Shown: positions 52,443 to 61,511 of the stretch, piece after piece
Position numbering within the stretch: position 1 is the stretch's first letter
How the letters are laid out: every line of letters begins with the position of its first letter
Program-made: the position numbers and the translations under genes
Notes under the pieces: generated by a model
Told to the model about the DNA's origin: nothing
Database searches by the model: none
The model's input: only the letters and a program-made list of their open reading frames with translations
DNA from: Gemmatimonadaceae bacterium
Lineage (GTDB): Bacteria; Gemmatimonadota; Gemmatimonadetes; Gemmatimonadales; Gemmatimonadaceae
Assembly (NCBI GenBank): GCA_036273715.1
Contig: DASUHB010000072.1
Span: forward strand, 124,001-188,000
Reading direction: 5' to 3'
Length of the DNA: 64,000 nt

Positions 52443-53875
52443 CGCGCCATGAGGAATTGCAGAACGTCGGATCGCGTCACGATGCCCGCGATGCGCTCCT
52501 GGGTGCGCACGAGCACCGCCGGGTTGGACTTCGTGAGCAGCTTCACCACACTGTCGAGCGACTGGCCGGACTCGACTAACGGAAACGGCGCGTCCATCAC
52601 ATCGCCCACCGTCGCATCCAGGAGCTTCGTGTTCTCGAGCGCCTTGGCCGACACGACGCCCTCACTCACCGAGCCGACGCAGTTGTTGCCGTCGATCACC
52701 GGGAGCTGCGAGACGTCGTGCAGATTCATGAGGCGCAGCGCCTGGCGCACGGTGGCGCCTGTTCCCACCGACACCACGGTTGGCCCGTGGTCCGGCTTGG
52801 CCCCGAGGAGATCGGCGATGCGTACGCGATCGGGAGCGAGCAGCTGGTTCTCGCGCATCCAGTCATCGTTGTAGAGCTTGGACAGATATCGCTCGCCCGT
52901 GTCGCACAGGAAGGTCACCACCAACGCATGCGGGTCGTTCACCTCGCGTGCCACCTGCAGCGCGACGTGCGCGATGAGCCCGGACGATCCGCCCACGAAC
53001 AAGCCCTCTTCGCGGGTCAGTCGACGCGCCATCGCGAACGCGTCGCGATCGCTCACGGTGCGGTAGTCGTCGATGAGGTCCAAGTCCAGAGTGCCCGGTA
53101 CTTTGTCCTGACCGATGCCTTCCACCTTGTACGGCGATCCTTCGATGTGGTTCTTGCCCTTGCTCCGCCAGTACTCGGCGAGAATCGAGCCGGCGGGATC
53201 GCCGGCGATGATGCGAATAGCCGGGTTCTTCTCTTTCAGGTAGCGGCCTGTACCGGTGAGGGTGCCGCCCGTGCCCGCGGACGCGACGAAATGCGTGATG
53301 CGGCCGGCCGTCTGCTCCCAGAGCTCCGGGCCGGTCGTTTCGTAGTGCGCCTGCGGATTCGCGTCGTTGTAGAATTGATTGGCCAGGATTGCGTTAGGCA
53401 GCTCGGACGCGATGCGCTTGGCCATCATCACGTAGTTGTCCGGGTGGTCGGGCGGCACCGCGGTGGGCGTGACGATCACTTCGGCGCCGAACGCCTTGAG
53501 CAGCCGCACTTTTTCCTGCGACATCTTGTCGGGCATCGTGAAGATGCACTGGTATCCCTTGAGCGCCGCGGCGATCGCGAGCCCGATGCCCGTGTTTCCG
53601 CTCGTGCCTTCGACCACGGTGCCGCCGGGCTTGAGTTTCCCTTCCCGCTCGGCCCGTTCGATGATCGGCAGGCCGATGCGATCTTTCACGCTGCCGCCCG
53701 GATTGAAAAACTCGGCCTTGCCGTAGACGGGCGTCGCGATGCCGTGCGTCACCCGGTTGAGCCGGATGAGCGGCGTCCATCCAATGGTTTGCAGGACGTC
53801 GTCGTAAGGCAGCCGGTTGCGCTGGCTTGCGATCGAGGCCGCCGGGATCGAGGTGGACGCGGAGGTAGTGGTCAT
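52439..53875 (-). CDS. Cystathionine beta-synthase/cysteine synthase with C-terminal CBS pair
   Basis: A 478-residue fold-type II PLP enzyme. PLP Lys in PGGSVKDR, the substrate loop EGTSGNTG and the phosphate loop GTGGTLTGTG are intact; residues about 350-478 are two CBS motifs (VRQALRLMNLHDVSQLPVID and ILVRTQERIAGIVTRS-like). The layout equals cystathionine beta-synthase; cysteine synthase with CBS domains is the alternative. Overlaps both neighbours by ATGA, suggesting an operon with the TonB-like gene. Confidence 0.9.
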   Translation of the reverse strand: MTTTSASTSIPAASIASQRNRLPYDDVLQTIGWTPLIRLNRVTHGIATPVYGKAEFFNPGGSVKDRIGLPIIERAEREGKLKPGGTVVEGTSGNTGIGLAIAAALKGYQCIFTMPDKMSQEKVRLLKAFGAEVIVTPTAVPPDHPDNYVMMAKRIASELPNAILANQFYNDANPQAHYETTGPELWEQTAGRITHFVASAGTGGTLTGTGRYLKEKNPAIRIIAGDPAGSILAEYWRSKGKNHIEGSPYKVEGIGQDKVPGTLDLDLIDDYRTVSDRDAFAMARRLTREEGLFVGGSSGLIAHVALQVAREVNDPHALVVTFLCDTGERYLSKLYNDDWMRENQLLAPDRVRIADLLGAKPDHGPTVVSVGTGATVRQALRLMNLHDVSQLPVIDGNNCVGSVSEGVVSAKALENTKLLDATVGDVMDAPFPLVESGQSLDSVVKLLTKSNPAVLVRTQERIAGIVTRSDVLQFLMAR

Positions 53876-54399
53876 GGCGAACGGTGTTGGGCGGAATGCG
53901 CCGTGTCGTGCAGCACGGTGTCGCCGGGGAGCGGCGGCATGTCCGGCCGGCGGAAGAACACGGGCAGAAGAATCGAGATGCTCATCGGCTGGCCATGCAG
54001 CATTGCCGGTCGGAAGCGCAGCGATTGCGAGCCGCTCACAGCAGCCGAGTCGAGCGCCGGATATCCCGACGACTCGACGACGGTCGTGGACTCCGGCGCC
54101 ACCCTGCCGGTGGAATCGATGCGAATACGCAACGTCACGTTGGCCTGCACGCGCTGTTTGTAGAGCGATGCCGGGTAAAGGAACGGTGACTTGTCGTTGA
54201 GCATCACCGGCATGCTGTCGGGCCGCACGCCTGCCGATTCCTGCACGCTCTCGATCGCCTTCTGCGCCGTGTCACGATCGATGCAGCCGGCGCCGGCGAC
54301 GAGGAGCGTCGCAAGCACCGCGCCCGTGGCGGCGCGTCGCGCGCGAGAACCAGAGGCAGAATGGTCGAGGCAGCGAGCCGCGGTCCGCGTGACGTGCAT
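53872..54399 (-). CDS. TonB C-terminal domain lipoprotein
   Basis: A 175-residue protein. Hydrophobic segment ending LLVAGAGC suggests a lipoprotein (lipidated Cys about residue 39 from MHVTRT). The C-terminal domain has NVTLRIRIDSTGRV, VVESSGYPALDSAAV and LRFRPAMLHGQP, the TonB fold that meets outer-membrane receptors. No ExbB/ExbD neighbours. The start is uncertain: a longer frame to 54438 exists, and MHVTRT is used here. Confidence 0.75.
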   Translation of the reverse strand: MHVTRTAARCLDHSASGSRARRAATGAVLATLLVAGAGCIDRDTAQKAIESVQESAGVRPDSMPVMLNDKSPFLYPASLYKQRVQANVTLRIRIDSTGRVAPESTTVVESSGYPALDSAAVSGSQSLRFRPAMLHGQPMSISILLPVFFRRPDMPPLPGDTVLHDTAHSAQHRSP

Positions 54400-54461
54400 G
54401 GCATCAATGTAGCCGCGCGGTCTACCTTGCCGCACCATCCGAGCGCGCCCATCCTTCCCCC

Positions 54462-55517
54462 ATGAAGATCACGGTGCTGTTGGGTGGAACGTCGGCGGAG
54501 CGCGATGTGTCACTGGCCTCAGGGCTTCGCATTGCGCGGACGTTGCGAGACGGGGGACACGACGTCACGTCGCTCGATCCGGCGCGGGGCGTGATCGACG
54601 AGGGCGAAGAACGCGCGATGGAGAATGCCGGAGTGATGAAACCGGCGCCCCCATCGCTGTCTTCACTCGAGCAGATGACGCGGACGTCGCTCTCGCCCTC
54701 ACTCGGCGCGCTGCCCGCGGTGCGCAAGGCCGACGTCGTCTTTCTCGCCTTGCACGGCGGTTTCGGCGAAGACGGAACGGTGCAGGCGCTGCTCGACATG
54801 GTCGGCGTTCGCTATACGGGAAGCGGTCACCTGGCGAGCGCGCTCGCGATGGACAAGGATCTGTCAAAGGTGTTGTTTCGCGCGGCCGGCGTGCCCACGG
54901 CGGACTGGCTGCTCGTTAGCCAAGCGTCCTGTTCTCGTCCAAAGGCCGAGCAGGTCGAGAAGAAGTTGGGCTGGCCGGTGATCGTGAAGCCGTCGAAGCA
55001 AGGGTCGACGGTTGGTCTTTCGTTGGTTCGTACTGGAGCTGATCTCGCGCCGGCGGTGACCGAGGCGCTGCAGTACGATGACGAGGTAATGATCGAGCGA
55101 TTTGTTCCGGGAAGAGAACTGACGGTGAGCGTGCTCGGCGACCAGGCGCTGCCGGTGGGCGAAATTTTCCCGCGTCACGAGATCTACGATTACGAGTGCA
55201 AATACACGCCTGGCATGGCGCGCGAGGAGTTCCCGGCCAAGCTCTCGGCAAGCGAGACGGCGGAAGTTCAACGGCTGGCGCTGGCTGCATTCTGCGCGCT
55301 CAAGCTTGACGGCTACGCGCGCATCGACTTCCGTATGACGGACCGCGGTGAATTTTTCTGTCTCGAGGCGAACACACTGCCTGGGATGACACCATTGAGC
55401 TTGCTGCCTCAGGCCGCGGCGGCGATGGGACTCGATTTCGGTGCGCTGTGTGAGCGCATCGTGCAACTCGCGGTGACGAAAGCATCGCCGGCGAGCGGGG
55501 GGAGAGACGACACGTGA
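54462..55517 (+). CDS. ddl: D-alanine--D-alanine ligase
   Basis: A 351-residue ATP-grasp ligase for peptidoglycan precursor synthesis. Seen: VLLGGTSAERDVSLASG, ALHGGFGEDGTVQALLD, VIVKPSKQGSTVGLS, and the metal/ADP loop LEANTLPGMTPLSLLP. An insertion of about 25 residues (ARGVIDEGEERAMENAGVMK) sits between the first strand block and the second. Divergent from the TonB-like gene; stop overlaps the next start as GTGA. Confidence 0.94.
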   Translation: MKITVLLGGTSAERDVSLASGLRIARTLRDGGHDVTSLDPARGVIDEGEERAMENAGVMKPAPPSLSSLEQMTRTSLSPSLGALPAVRKADVVFLALHGGFGEDGTVQALLDMVGVRYTGSGHLASALAMDKDLSKVLFRAAGVPTADWLLVSQASCSRPKAEQVEKKLGWPVIVKPSKQGSTVGLSLVRTGADLAPAVTEALQYDDEVMIERFVPGRELTVSVLGDQALPVGEIFPRHEIYDYECKYTPGMAREEFPAKLSASETAEVQRLALAAFCALKLDGYARIDFRMTDRGEFFCLEANTLPGMTPLSLLPQAAAAMGLDFGALCERIVQLAVTKASPASGGRDDT

Positions 55518-56176
55518 CGGCGCGCACGACGGGACCGGCGGCGGCGATCGCAGGAATTTCGCCCGGGATTCAGAGCCAAGGCATCTGGATGGGGCGACGA
55601 CAACTTTTTGTGCGATTTGCCGCGGAAGCGGAGACGGCGGTGCTGTACACGCCCGAGATGCTGGCGCGGCATATCCAGCGGGTCGTCGGGCAGTCGCCGC
55701 TGCATTCGATTTCCCTCGGCGGGCGCGATCCGTTGGCGAGTGAGGAACTTATCATCGACGCGCTTCAGCGGTGGCAATCGACCATTCCGGTGATGCTCGA
55801 CTGCGACGGTGAGCGGCCCGACGCGGTGACGAAGGTGGCGCCGTACGTCGGGATGGTGCAGGTGACCGTCGAGTTCGTGAATACGGCGTCGAGTCTGGAC
55901 CGCGCGTTGGCGTCGCTGGGTGCAGCCTCTGCCGCCGGTCGCGACCACGCTGCCGTATTGACGCCACACGAGGGGACGACCGACGGTCAGATGCTCTGGT
56001 TCATCGAGCAAGCACACCAGGTGGCGCCCGGCACGAAGATTGTTGTCCATCCGGTAGTTGGGTCGGAGCGCACGGGTGTGGACCGGCGGTACGCGTCGCT
56101 AGTGGAGCGGGGAATGGCGATCCATCACGACCTCGCGTTTTGGCTTCGGATCCCGGGCCCGGTCGGTGGTCGTTAG
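55514..56176 (+). CDS. Cysteine-less QueE-like (radical-SAM-fold) protein
   Basis: A 220-residue protein that resembles QueE: GIQSQG (18-23) for the SIQGEG motif, GRRQLFVRFA (27-36) for GRPAVFVRLAG, LGGRDPL (68-74) for TGGEPLL and VMLDCDGE for the ETNG strand. The CxxxCxxC cluster that should follow FVRxAG is gone, and C97 is the only Cys, so no radical-SAM chemistry is expected. GTG start overlaps ddl. queF lies two genes downstream. It could bind a deazapurine or have a new role. Confidence 0.6.
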   Translation: MTARTTGPAAAIAGISPGIQSQGIWMGRRQLFVRFAAEAETAVLYTPEMLARHIQRVVGQSPLHSISLGGRDPLASEELIIDALQRWQSTIPVMLDCDGERPDAVTKVAPYVGMVQVTVEFVNTASSLDRALASLGAASAAGRDHAAVLTPHEGTTDGQMLWFIEQAHQVAPGTKIVVHPVVGSERTGVDRRYASLVERGMAIHHDLAFWLRIPGPVGGR

Positions 56177-56264
56177 CGCTTTGAGCAGCTGCGGGCAGGG
56201 TGAGAGGAACCGCCCTGATTCGATCGTGTTATAACGACAAGGCCGTCCACGTACGCAGGTCCGC

Positions 56265-57209
56265 ATGTCCTTCACGAGCGTCGACGAACAGGAAGCCCCG
56301 CGCCTTACTCCGGCCGTCCAGTGGCTGATCGCGCTCAACGTCGCGGTCTTTTTCATCCAACTGACGCTGGTGGGGCAGGCGGATGTACAGCGGGCGCTCG
56401 CGTTCGAAGTGCGCGACCTCACGACGCGTCCGTGGACGATCGTCACCTACATGTTCGTGCACGCGGGCTTCTGGCATCTCGCGCTCAACATGTGGATGCT
56501 GTGGATGTTCGGCCCGCGCGTGGAGCGCGCATGGAATGCCCGGAGCTTCACGTTCTTCTACGTGTTGTGCGGGTTAGGCGGATGGCTGTTCCACCTGATG
56601 ATTGCGCGCGATGGCCAGTATCTGCTCGGCGCATCGGCGGCGATCTTCGGCGTGATGCTCGCCTATGCGATGCGTTGGCCGGACGAGGAAGTGACGCTCT
56701 TCCCGTTCGTGTTCATCTCGATCAAGGTGCGTTGGTACGTCGTGCTGCTGGTCGGGCTCACGCTGGTGCAGGGCATGGTGTCGCTGAACGGCGGTGACAC
56801 CGGCGTGGCGTACATGGCGCACCTGGGCGGATTGTTCGTGGGCTATCTCTACCTGCGCGTCGCCGCGGCGCACAACGGTGCGGCTGGCGGCACGAGCGGC
56901 ATCGACCGGCTTCGCCAACGGATGTCGCAGGTGCCGGACATCAACGACGAGACGCCGCGCGCGATACCGCGCGCTCAGCCGCGCTCGCGCGAGCGGACGA
57001 ACGAAGTGGATGACATCGTGGCGCGCAGCAACGCGCTCATGGCCAAGCGCGAGACGCTGGGTCCATCGCTCGCCAGCAAAGTGGGCAAGAAGAAGACGGA
57101 GGAGCTCGATCTCGTGCTCGACAAGATTTCCGAGCGCGGCATCAGCAGCCTGACGCACGATGAGCGGCGGCTGCTCGAGGAGATGTCGAAGCGGTTGCGG
57201 AACGACTGA
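56265..57209 (+). CDS. Rhomboid family intramembrane serine protease
   Basis: A 314-residue membrane protein with six predicted helices in residues 15-200. Catalytic S124 is in GASAAIFG and H186 in YMAHLGG; H71 and N75 (HLALN) complete the oxyanion-site pattern. The soluble C-terminal 110 residues (Arg/Glu-rich, ending LTHDERRLLEEMSKRL) are a cytoplasmic tail seen in related bacterial rhomboids. Substrate unknown. It follows the QueE-like gene by 88 bases. Confidence 0.9.
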   Translation: MSFTSVDEQEAPRLTPAVQWLIALNVAVFFIQLTLVGQADVQRALAFEVRDLTTRPWTIVTYMFVHAGFWHLALNMWMLWMFGPRVERAWNARSFTFFYVLCGLGGWLFHLMIARDGQYLLGASAAIFGVMLAYAMRWPDEEVTLFPFVFISIKVRWYVVLLVGLTLVQGMVSLNGGDTGVAYMAHLGGLFVGYLYLRVAAAHNGAAGGTSGIDRLRQRMSQVPDINDETPRAIPRAQPRSRERTNEVDDIVARSNALMAKRETLGPSLASKVGKKKTEELDLVLDKISERGISSLTHDERRLLEEMSKRLRND

Positions 57210-57257
57210 GCGCGCGCGTCGCGTTGCTCGTTCCTCGGCGGCGGTCTATTCTTGAGC

Positions 57258-57650
57258 ATGCCGCGCCCAGAGCTGCTCGAAGCCTTTCCCAATCCGCATA
57301 TCGGCCGCACTTACGAGATTCATCTCGAGTGCCCGGAGTTCACATCGCTCTGTCCTGTGGGCGGCATCGAGAGTGACGCCGCGGAGTTGTCGCTGTTGCA
57401 AGGCGGCGCTCCGGATTTCGGCACGATCCGGATCACGTACGTGCCCGCGGAAAAGTGCATCGAGCTCAAGAGTCTCAAGTTGTATCTCTGGAGCTTCCGC
57501 AACGACGGAATTTTTTACGAGCGAGCGGTGAATCGCATCCTCGACGATCTCGCCGCGTGCGCATCGCCCAGCTTCATGGAGGTCGTGGGCGACTTCAACG
57601 TCCGCGGCGGGATCAAGTCGGTGGTAACGGCTCGGTACGGGAGCCGGTAG
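57258..57650 (+). CDS. queF: NADPH-dependent 7-cyano-7-deazaguanine reductase
   Basis: A 130-residue unimodular QueF (YkvM-type) reducing preQ0 to preQ1 in queuosine synthesis. Catalytic Cys32 in FTSLCPVGG forms the thioimide; the NADPH motif is ELKSLKLYLWSFRN. Start ATG 57258; a TTG six bases upstream is less likely. Ends two bases before the convergent cupredoxin gene. queC and an intact queE are not in the window. Confidence 0.95.
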   Translation: MPRPELLEAFPNPHIGRTYEIHLECPEFTSLCPVGGIESDAAELSLLQGGAPDFGTIRITYVPAEKCIELKSLKLYLWSFRNDGIFYERAVNRILDDLAACASPSFMEVVGDFNVRGGIKSVVTARYGSR

Positions 57651-57651
57651 G

Positions 57652-58530
57652 TCAGGTTCCCTTGACGGTGAAGTCCTGCATCATGCCGTGGGCGGCGTGC
57701 GGTTTTCCGTCCTTGCTGTCCGGCACGAAGCAGAGGAACGCGTAGTTGCCGGGGGTGAGATCGGCGGGGAAGTAGGCCGTGTCGCCCGGCGCGATGGCCG
57801 TGACGCCGCCTAACAGCGCACCCGGCGGCGGCCCCTTCATGCCGTCGGTCCACTGGACGAACTGTTTGGCGGTCTTGCCGGGCTCGAGACGGACGAGCAC
57901 GATCTCGTGCGACTGCGGTCCGCTGTTGATGACGCGGAGCACGTGCTGGCCGGCGGTGAGCGGCGCGGAGGAGGTGAAGCTGTAGTCGGCGAGCGTGACG
58001 GTGGCATCTGCGTTCGGCGCAGGAGCGCTGGCCGACGACGGGGTGACGGTGAGCTCCCGCACCATGCCTTTGGCGACGTGCGGCGTGCCGTCGGGGCTCG
58101 GCACGAAGCACACGATGGCGTAGGTGCCCGGCGCGAGATATTCGGTGGCCTCCGACGTTCCGTTAGGCATCGGCGGATTGGGCCCGCCGGCGTCGACCGC
58201 CCACGCGGGCGGCGGGCCGGCCTGCTTGAGCGCGGCCTGGAAATCGGCGAACGACTTGCCCTGCTCGAGGCGCACGAGCGCGGCCTGATGGACTTCCTTG
58301 CCGTTCGACACCATGCGGATGGTCGTGTAGCCGGCGGGGATCGACGCCGGCGCATCGAACGCGTAATCGGTGGCGGTCACAGTGAGAACGTTGGGCGCAA
58401 CCGGCGCCGGCGCAGCGGCGGTCGTGCTGTCACCGGATTTGGCGTCGGGAGTGGAATGACTGCACGCGGCGACGACGGCGGCCGCCAGCATCGGCGCGAC
58501 GCAGGAACGCAATGAATGCGACATGGTCAT
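57652..58530 (-). CDS. Lipoprotein with two tandem cupredoxin-like domains
   Basis: A 292-residue exported protein with lipobox VVAAC (C23). Two similar cupredoxin-like domains follow (about 45-165 and 172-292). Each has a type 1 copper pattern: H81, C141, H151, M156 and H208, C267, H278, M283. The CFVP(S/D)...PHxAxGM loop is longer than in plastocyanin. Likely a periplasmic blue-copper electron carrier or copper-binding protein. Start MTMSHS is used; a few upstream starts exist. Confidence 0.78.
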   Translation of the reverse strand: MTMSHSLRSCVAPMLAAAVVAACSHSTPDAKSGDSTTAAAPAPVAPNVLTVTATDYAFDAPASIPAGYTTIRMVSNGKEVHQAALVRLEQGKSFADFQAALKQAGPPPAWAVDAGGPNPPMPNGTSEATEYLAPGTYAIVCFVPSPDGTPHVAKGMVRELTVTPSSASAPAPNADATVTLADYSFTSSAPLTAGQHVLRVINSGPQSHEIVLVRLEPGKTAKQFVQWTDGMKGPPPGALLGGVTAIAPGDTAYFPADLTPGNYAFLCFVPDSKDGKPHAAHGMMQDFTVKGT

Positions 58531-58730
58531 GACTCGGGAAACGGGGGAGAAACGGCGATTGGCGTGAAACAATACTTGGTTGTCCCATAGATCGCGTCAA
58601 GCTACTGTCCTGCCCGCCACGACCTGGACATTTCGTATGACGTAGGCGACCGGCGCTTCTGCTCACGCCCTCGGGCGCCTCCGGGGTCCGCTTGAGGACG
58701 GCACGGTGACTGGCTACCTTTTTGTGCTCC

Positions 58731-58803
<73 letters not shown>

Positions 58804-58813
58804 TCGAAAACGC

Positions 58814-58856
58814 GAACGAGGGGCGAAGCGCACATGCGGCGCTTCGCCCCTCGTTC
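58814..58856. terminator. Strong terminator after tRNA-Phe
   Basis: Perfect 18-base stem 58814-58831/58839-58856 with loop ACATGCG. It lies between the tRNA and the convergent S10 peptidase gene and can serve both directions. No T run follows. Confidence 0.8.
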
Positions 58857-58877
58857 ATCTCGGCGAGCGAATCCGGG

Positions 58878-60485
58878 CTACTTCGACGTCGCCGTCGCCA
58901 CGCGGCCGGCTGTTCCGTTCACACCCGACGTCGCATCGATGAACGACGCGATGTTCTCCTTCAGCTTGGCCAGCGACGGCTCGTACACATACATCATGTG
59001 TCCCGCGTCGTATTCGGCGAACTGCACGTGGCCGCGGAGATCCTTCGGCAGGTCCATCTGGTCAAACGTCCACTCGGCTGCGTAGTACGGCGTCGCCAGG
59101 TCGAACAATCCGGAGTTGAGCAGCACGTGCAGGTGCGGGTTGAGCTGCAAGGCCTGCGCGATGTCCACGGCGACGTTGGTGTGGCCCGGCCATCCGCCGC
59201 GGCGCCCGTGTTCCCAGTTCCACGGGTTCACGTTCCCGCTCACCGCGTACTGCTTGTCGCGCGGGAAGTTGAGATCCGTGTGCAGGTAGGTCTGGAACGT
59301 CGAAACGAACGCCGAGCTGATCGAGGATGACTGCGGGTCATACGGCGACCGCTGCGCGAGCATGTCGAAGGTCGGACCCGTGAAGCGCGCATCCAGTCGG
59401 CCAATCACTTCGCCGTGCTCGCGGAGCAGCTCCTTCTCGAACTCGGGTGCATCCACCTGCAAGTTCGCGCGGTCGATGTAGCCGGTGTCGAGTCCCGTGT
59501 ACTTGTGCAGCTGCTCGATGATGCGCGCGCGCTCATCCGGCGCGAGCTCATCGCCCTGCATGAGCGCGTGCAGGTAGTCGGTGGTGGCAAAGTGCTCGAC
59601 TTCCTTGAGGAACGGCCGGAGTTGCGCCGGCTGGTCGGGCAGGACTTTGTGATACCAGGCGACCGCGGCATACGACGGCAGATACATCACGTACGGCATC
59701 AAGTTGCCCGGGTCGAACGTGATGGTTTGGAAGTCGAGTACGGACGACATCAGGATGACGCCGTTGAAATCCATGTTGTCGGCCTGCTGCAGATAGTTCA
59801 CGAGCGCAGCCGAGCGCGTGGTGCCGTAGCTCTCGCCCAGCAGATAGCGCGGCGAGTTCCACCGATCCTGCTCGGTGAGGTAGCGGCTGATGAATTGGGA
59901 CAGCGAGCGGACATCTTCGTCCACGCCCCAGAACATCTTGCCCGTCGCCTTGCCTAACGGATGGCTGAAGCCCGTGCCGATCGGATCGATGAACACCAGG
60001 TCGGTCTTGTCGAGCGGGCTGTAGGCGTTGTCGACCAGCTGGTAGGGCGGCGGCGGTGCGTGCGTCGTGTCGGGCGTGACCACGCGTTTGGGGCCGAAGG
60101 CGCCCATGTGCACCCAGAGCGACGACGAGCCGGGGCCGCCGTTGTAGGCGAAGGTGATCGGCCGGTGCGACGGATCGGTGACGCCGCGCTTGATGTAGGC
60201 GGTGAAGTAGAGCGCGCCGATCGGTTCGTTGGCGGTGTCGCGGAGAATGATGTCGCCGACGGTCGCATCGTAATCGATGCGCTGTCCGCCGATGACCACC
60301 GAATGTTGCGTGGTGACGCGCTGGACGGTCGTGTCGGACGGCGACTCGCGGTTAGGCGCTGGCCGCGGCGTGGTGTCGCGGGCTTGCTCCGCGGCGCGCT
60401 GGGGTTGGCGGCGCTGCTGCGCCGGCGTCGTCGCCGGCAGGGCGGCGGCAACGAGAAACAGAGCAACGAAACGCGAAGGAGACAT
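58878..60485 (-). CDS. Secreted S10 family serine carboxypeptidase
   Basis: A 535-residue exported protein (signal MSPSRFVALFLVAAALPATTPAQ, then a Gln/Arg/Pro-rich linker). The oxyanion-hole segment is TFAYNGGPGSSS and the nucleophile elbow is GESYG; the late Asp (LNSGLFDLATPY) and His (DAGHMMY) complete the triad. S10 enzymes are acid carboxypeptidases; bacterial members are less studied. The start MSPSRF is chosen for its signal peptide; a longer frame upstream is discounted. Confidence 0.9.
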   Translation of the reverse strand: MSPSRFVALFLVAAALPATTPAQQRRQPQRAAEQARDTTPRPAPNRESPSDTTVQRVTTQHSVVIGGQRIDYDATVGDIILRDTANEPIGALYFTAYIKRGVTDPSHRPITFAYNGGPGSSSLWVHMGAFGPKRVVTPDTTHAPPPPYQLVDNAYSPLDKTDLVFIDPIGTGFSHPLGKATGKMFWGVDEDVRSLSQFISRYLTEQDRWNSPRYLLGESYGTTRSAALVNYLQQADNMDFNGVILMSSVLDFQTITFDPGNLMPYVMYLPSYAAVAWYHKVLPDQPAQLRPFLKEVEHFATTDYLHALMQGDELAPDERARIIEQLHKYTGLDTGYIDRANLQVDAPEFEKELLREHGEVIGRLDARFTGPTFDMLAQRSPYDPQSSSISSAFVSTFQTYLHTDLNFPRDKQYAVSGNVNPWNWEHGRRGGWPGHTNVAVDIAQALQLNPHLHVLLNSGLFDLATPYYAAEWTFDQMDLPKDLRGHVQFAEYDAGHMMYVYEPSLAKLKENIASFIDATSGVNGTAGRVATATSK

Positions 60486-60598
60486 GGTCGGGCGAAGCGG
60501 CTGGAAGGTGAGCGGGAGACCGCGAACAACCGATGTGAATAAGGCGAAGATTCCCGCCACGCGCCACTCCCGCGACGGAGACCGGCGCGTTCGTTCGG

Positions 60599-61333
60599 CT
60601 ACGGGTGCGACTCCTTGTCTTTGGACCCGCTCATGAGGCTGCCCATGATGCTGGTCACGCTCACCTTCTTGTAGCTCGGCGGCGGTGCGAACATCGATGC
60701 CGGCACGCTGCCTTCCTTGATGTTCCGGAGCTCCATGTGGTCGTCGCGGTCGTCGGCCTTGGATACCACCTGCAGGCGGTCGTCGATCCACACCGTTCCG
60801 GTTCCACCGTCCTTCGCGTCATCGATCCACTGCCATTTGTGCGCGGGGCGTCCGTCCACCTTGTCGCTGCCGAGGCTCTTGCACGTGAAGTGGGGCGGCG
60901 TGTGCGACTTGTCGTGCGAGACCGCGGCGAACGGCATGGCGGTGGTGTTCCACTCGGTGCACGGGTCGCCGGCGCCCGCGGGGCGGAAGAAGCGAAGCAC
61001 GGGGCCGAAGGTCGCGGTGACGAGGGACGTGAACATGCCGGCGTCGAAGTATTCCTGCTTTCGATCGTTGATGAGCAGCGTGCTCTTGTGCGCCGGGTCG
61101 AGCACCAGCGCGCCTAACTGCGACGTGTCGGTCGACTCGATGCGCAGCTTGCCATCCGACAGATAGATGTGGGTCGTCGAATCGGTGGGCTGGCTGGGGT
61201 CCACGAGGTCCGCAGAAAAGGACGGTCCGGTCCAGACCGGTGCGCCGGCGTCGCCGCCGAAGCACGCCGCACCGAGCGGCGCTGCGCCTAACGCGGCGAT
61301 CATGAACCAACGGGACGGGCGTGACGTGCGCAT
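60599..61333 (-). CDS. Secreted lipoprotein, DUF4412-like
   Basis: A 244-residue protein with a lipoprotein signal (APLGAAC, lipidated Cys about residue 24). The mature part alternates beta strands: IYLSDGKLRIES, STLLINDRKQEYF, RPAHKWQWID, GTVWIDDRLQVVSK, similar to DUF4412 or LolA-like outer-membrane lipoprotein-sorting folds. Function unknown. 113 bases upstream of the S10 peptidase on the same strand. Confidence 0.65.
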   Translation of the reverse strand: MRTSRPSRWFMIAALGAAPLGAACFGGDAGAPVWTGPSFSADLVDPSQPTDSTTHIYLSDGKLRIESTDTSQLGALVLDPAHKSTLLINDRKQEYFDAGMFTSLVTATFGPVLRFFRPAGAGDPCTEWNTTAMPFAAVSHDKSHTPPHFTCKSLGSDKVDGRPAHKWQWIDDAKDGGTGTVWIDDRLQVVSKADDRDDHMELRNIKEGSVPASMFAPPPSYKKVSVTSIMGSLMSGSKDKESHP

Positions 61334-61511
61334 CGGGCCTCTCCTTCAGTCGGGGTCTGTCGCGAACGGGGTGCAGCGCCTCCTAGACATACCCGACGGC
61401 ATCCGCGGCGCAAGAGTTTCAGCCGGGGGCGGCGCGGTCGGCCGCCCGTGCGCGCGATGCGGGCGCTCGACGGCCACGGCGGCCCGCCGCGTGCCTAACG
61501 AAACGCCAGCG

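Noticed and set aside
55514-56176. Functional 7-carboxy-7-deazaguanine synthase QueE
   Set aside because: The iron-sulfur CxxxCxxC cluster is absent, so the known reaction is not possible.
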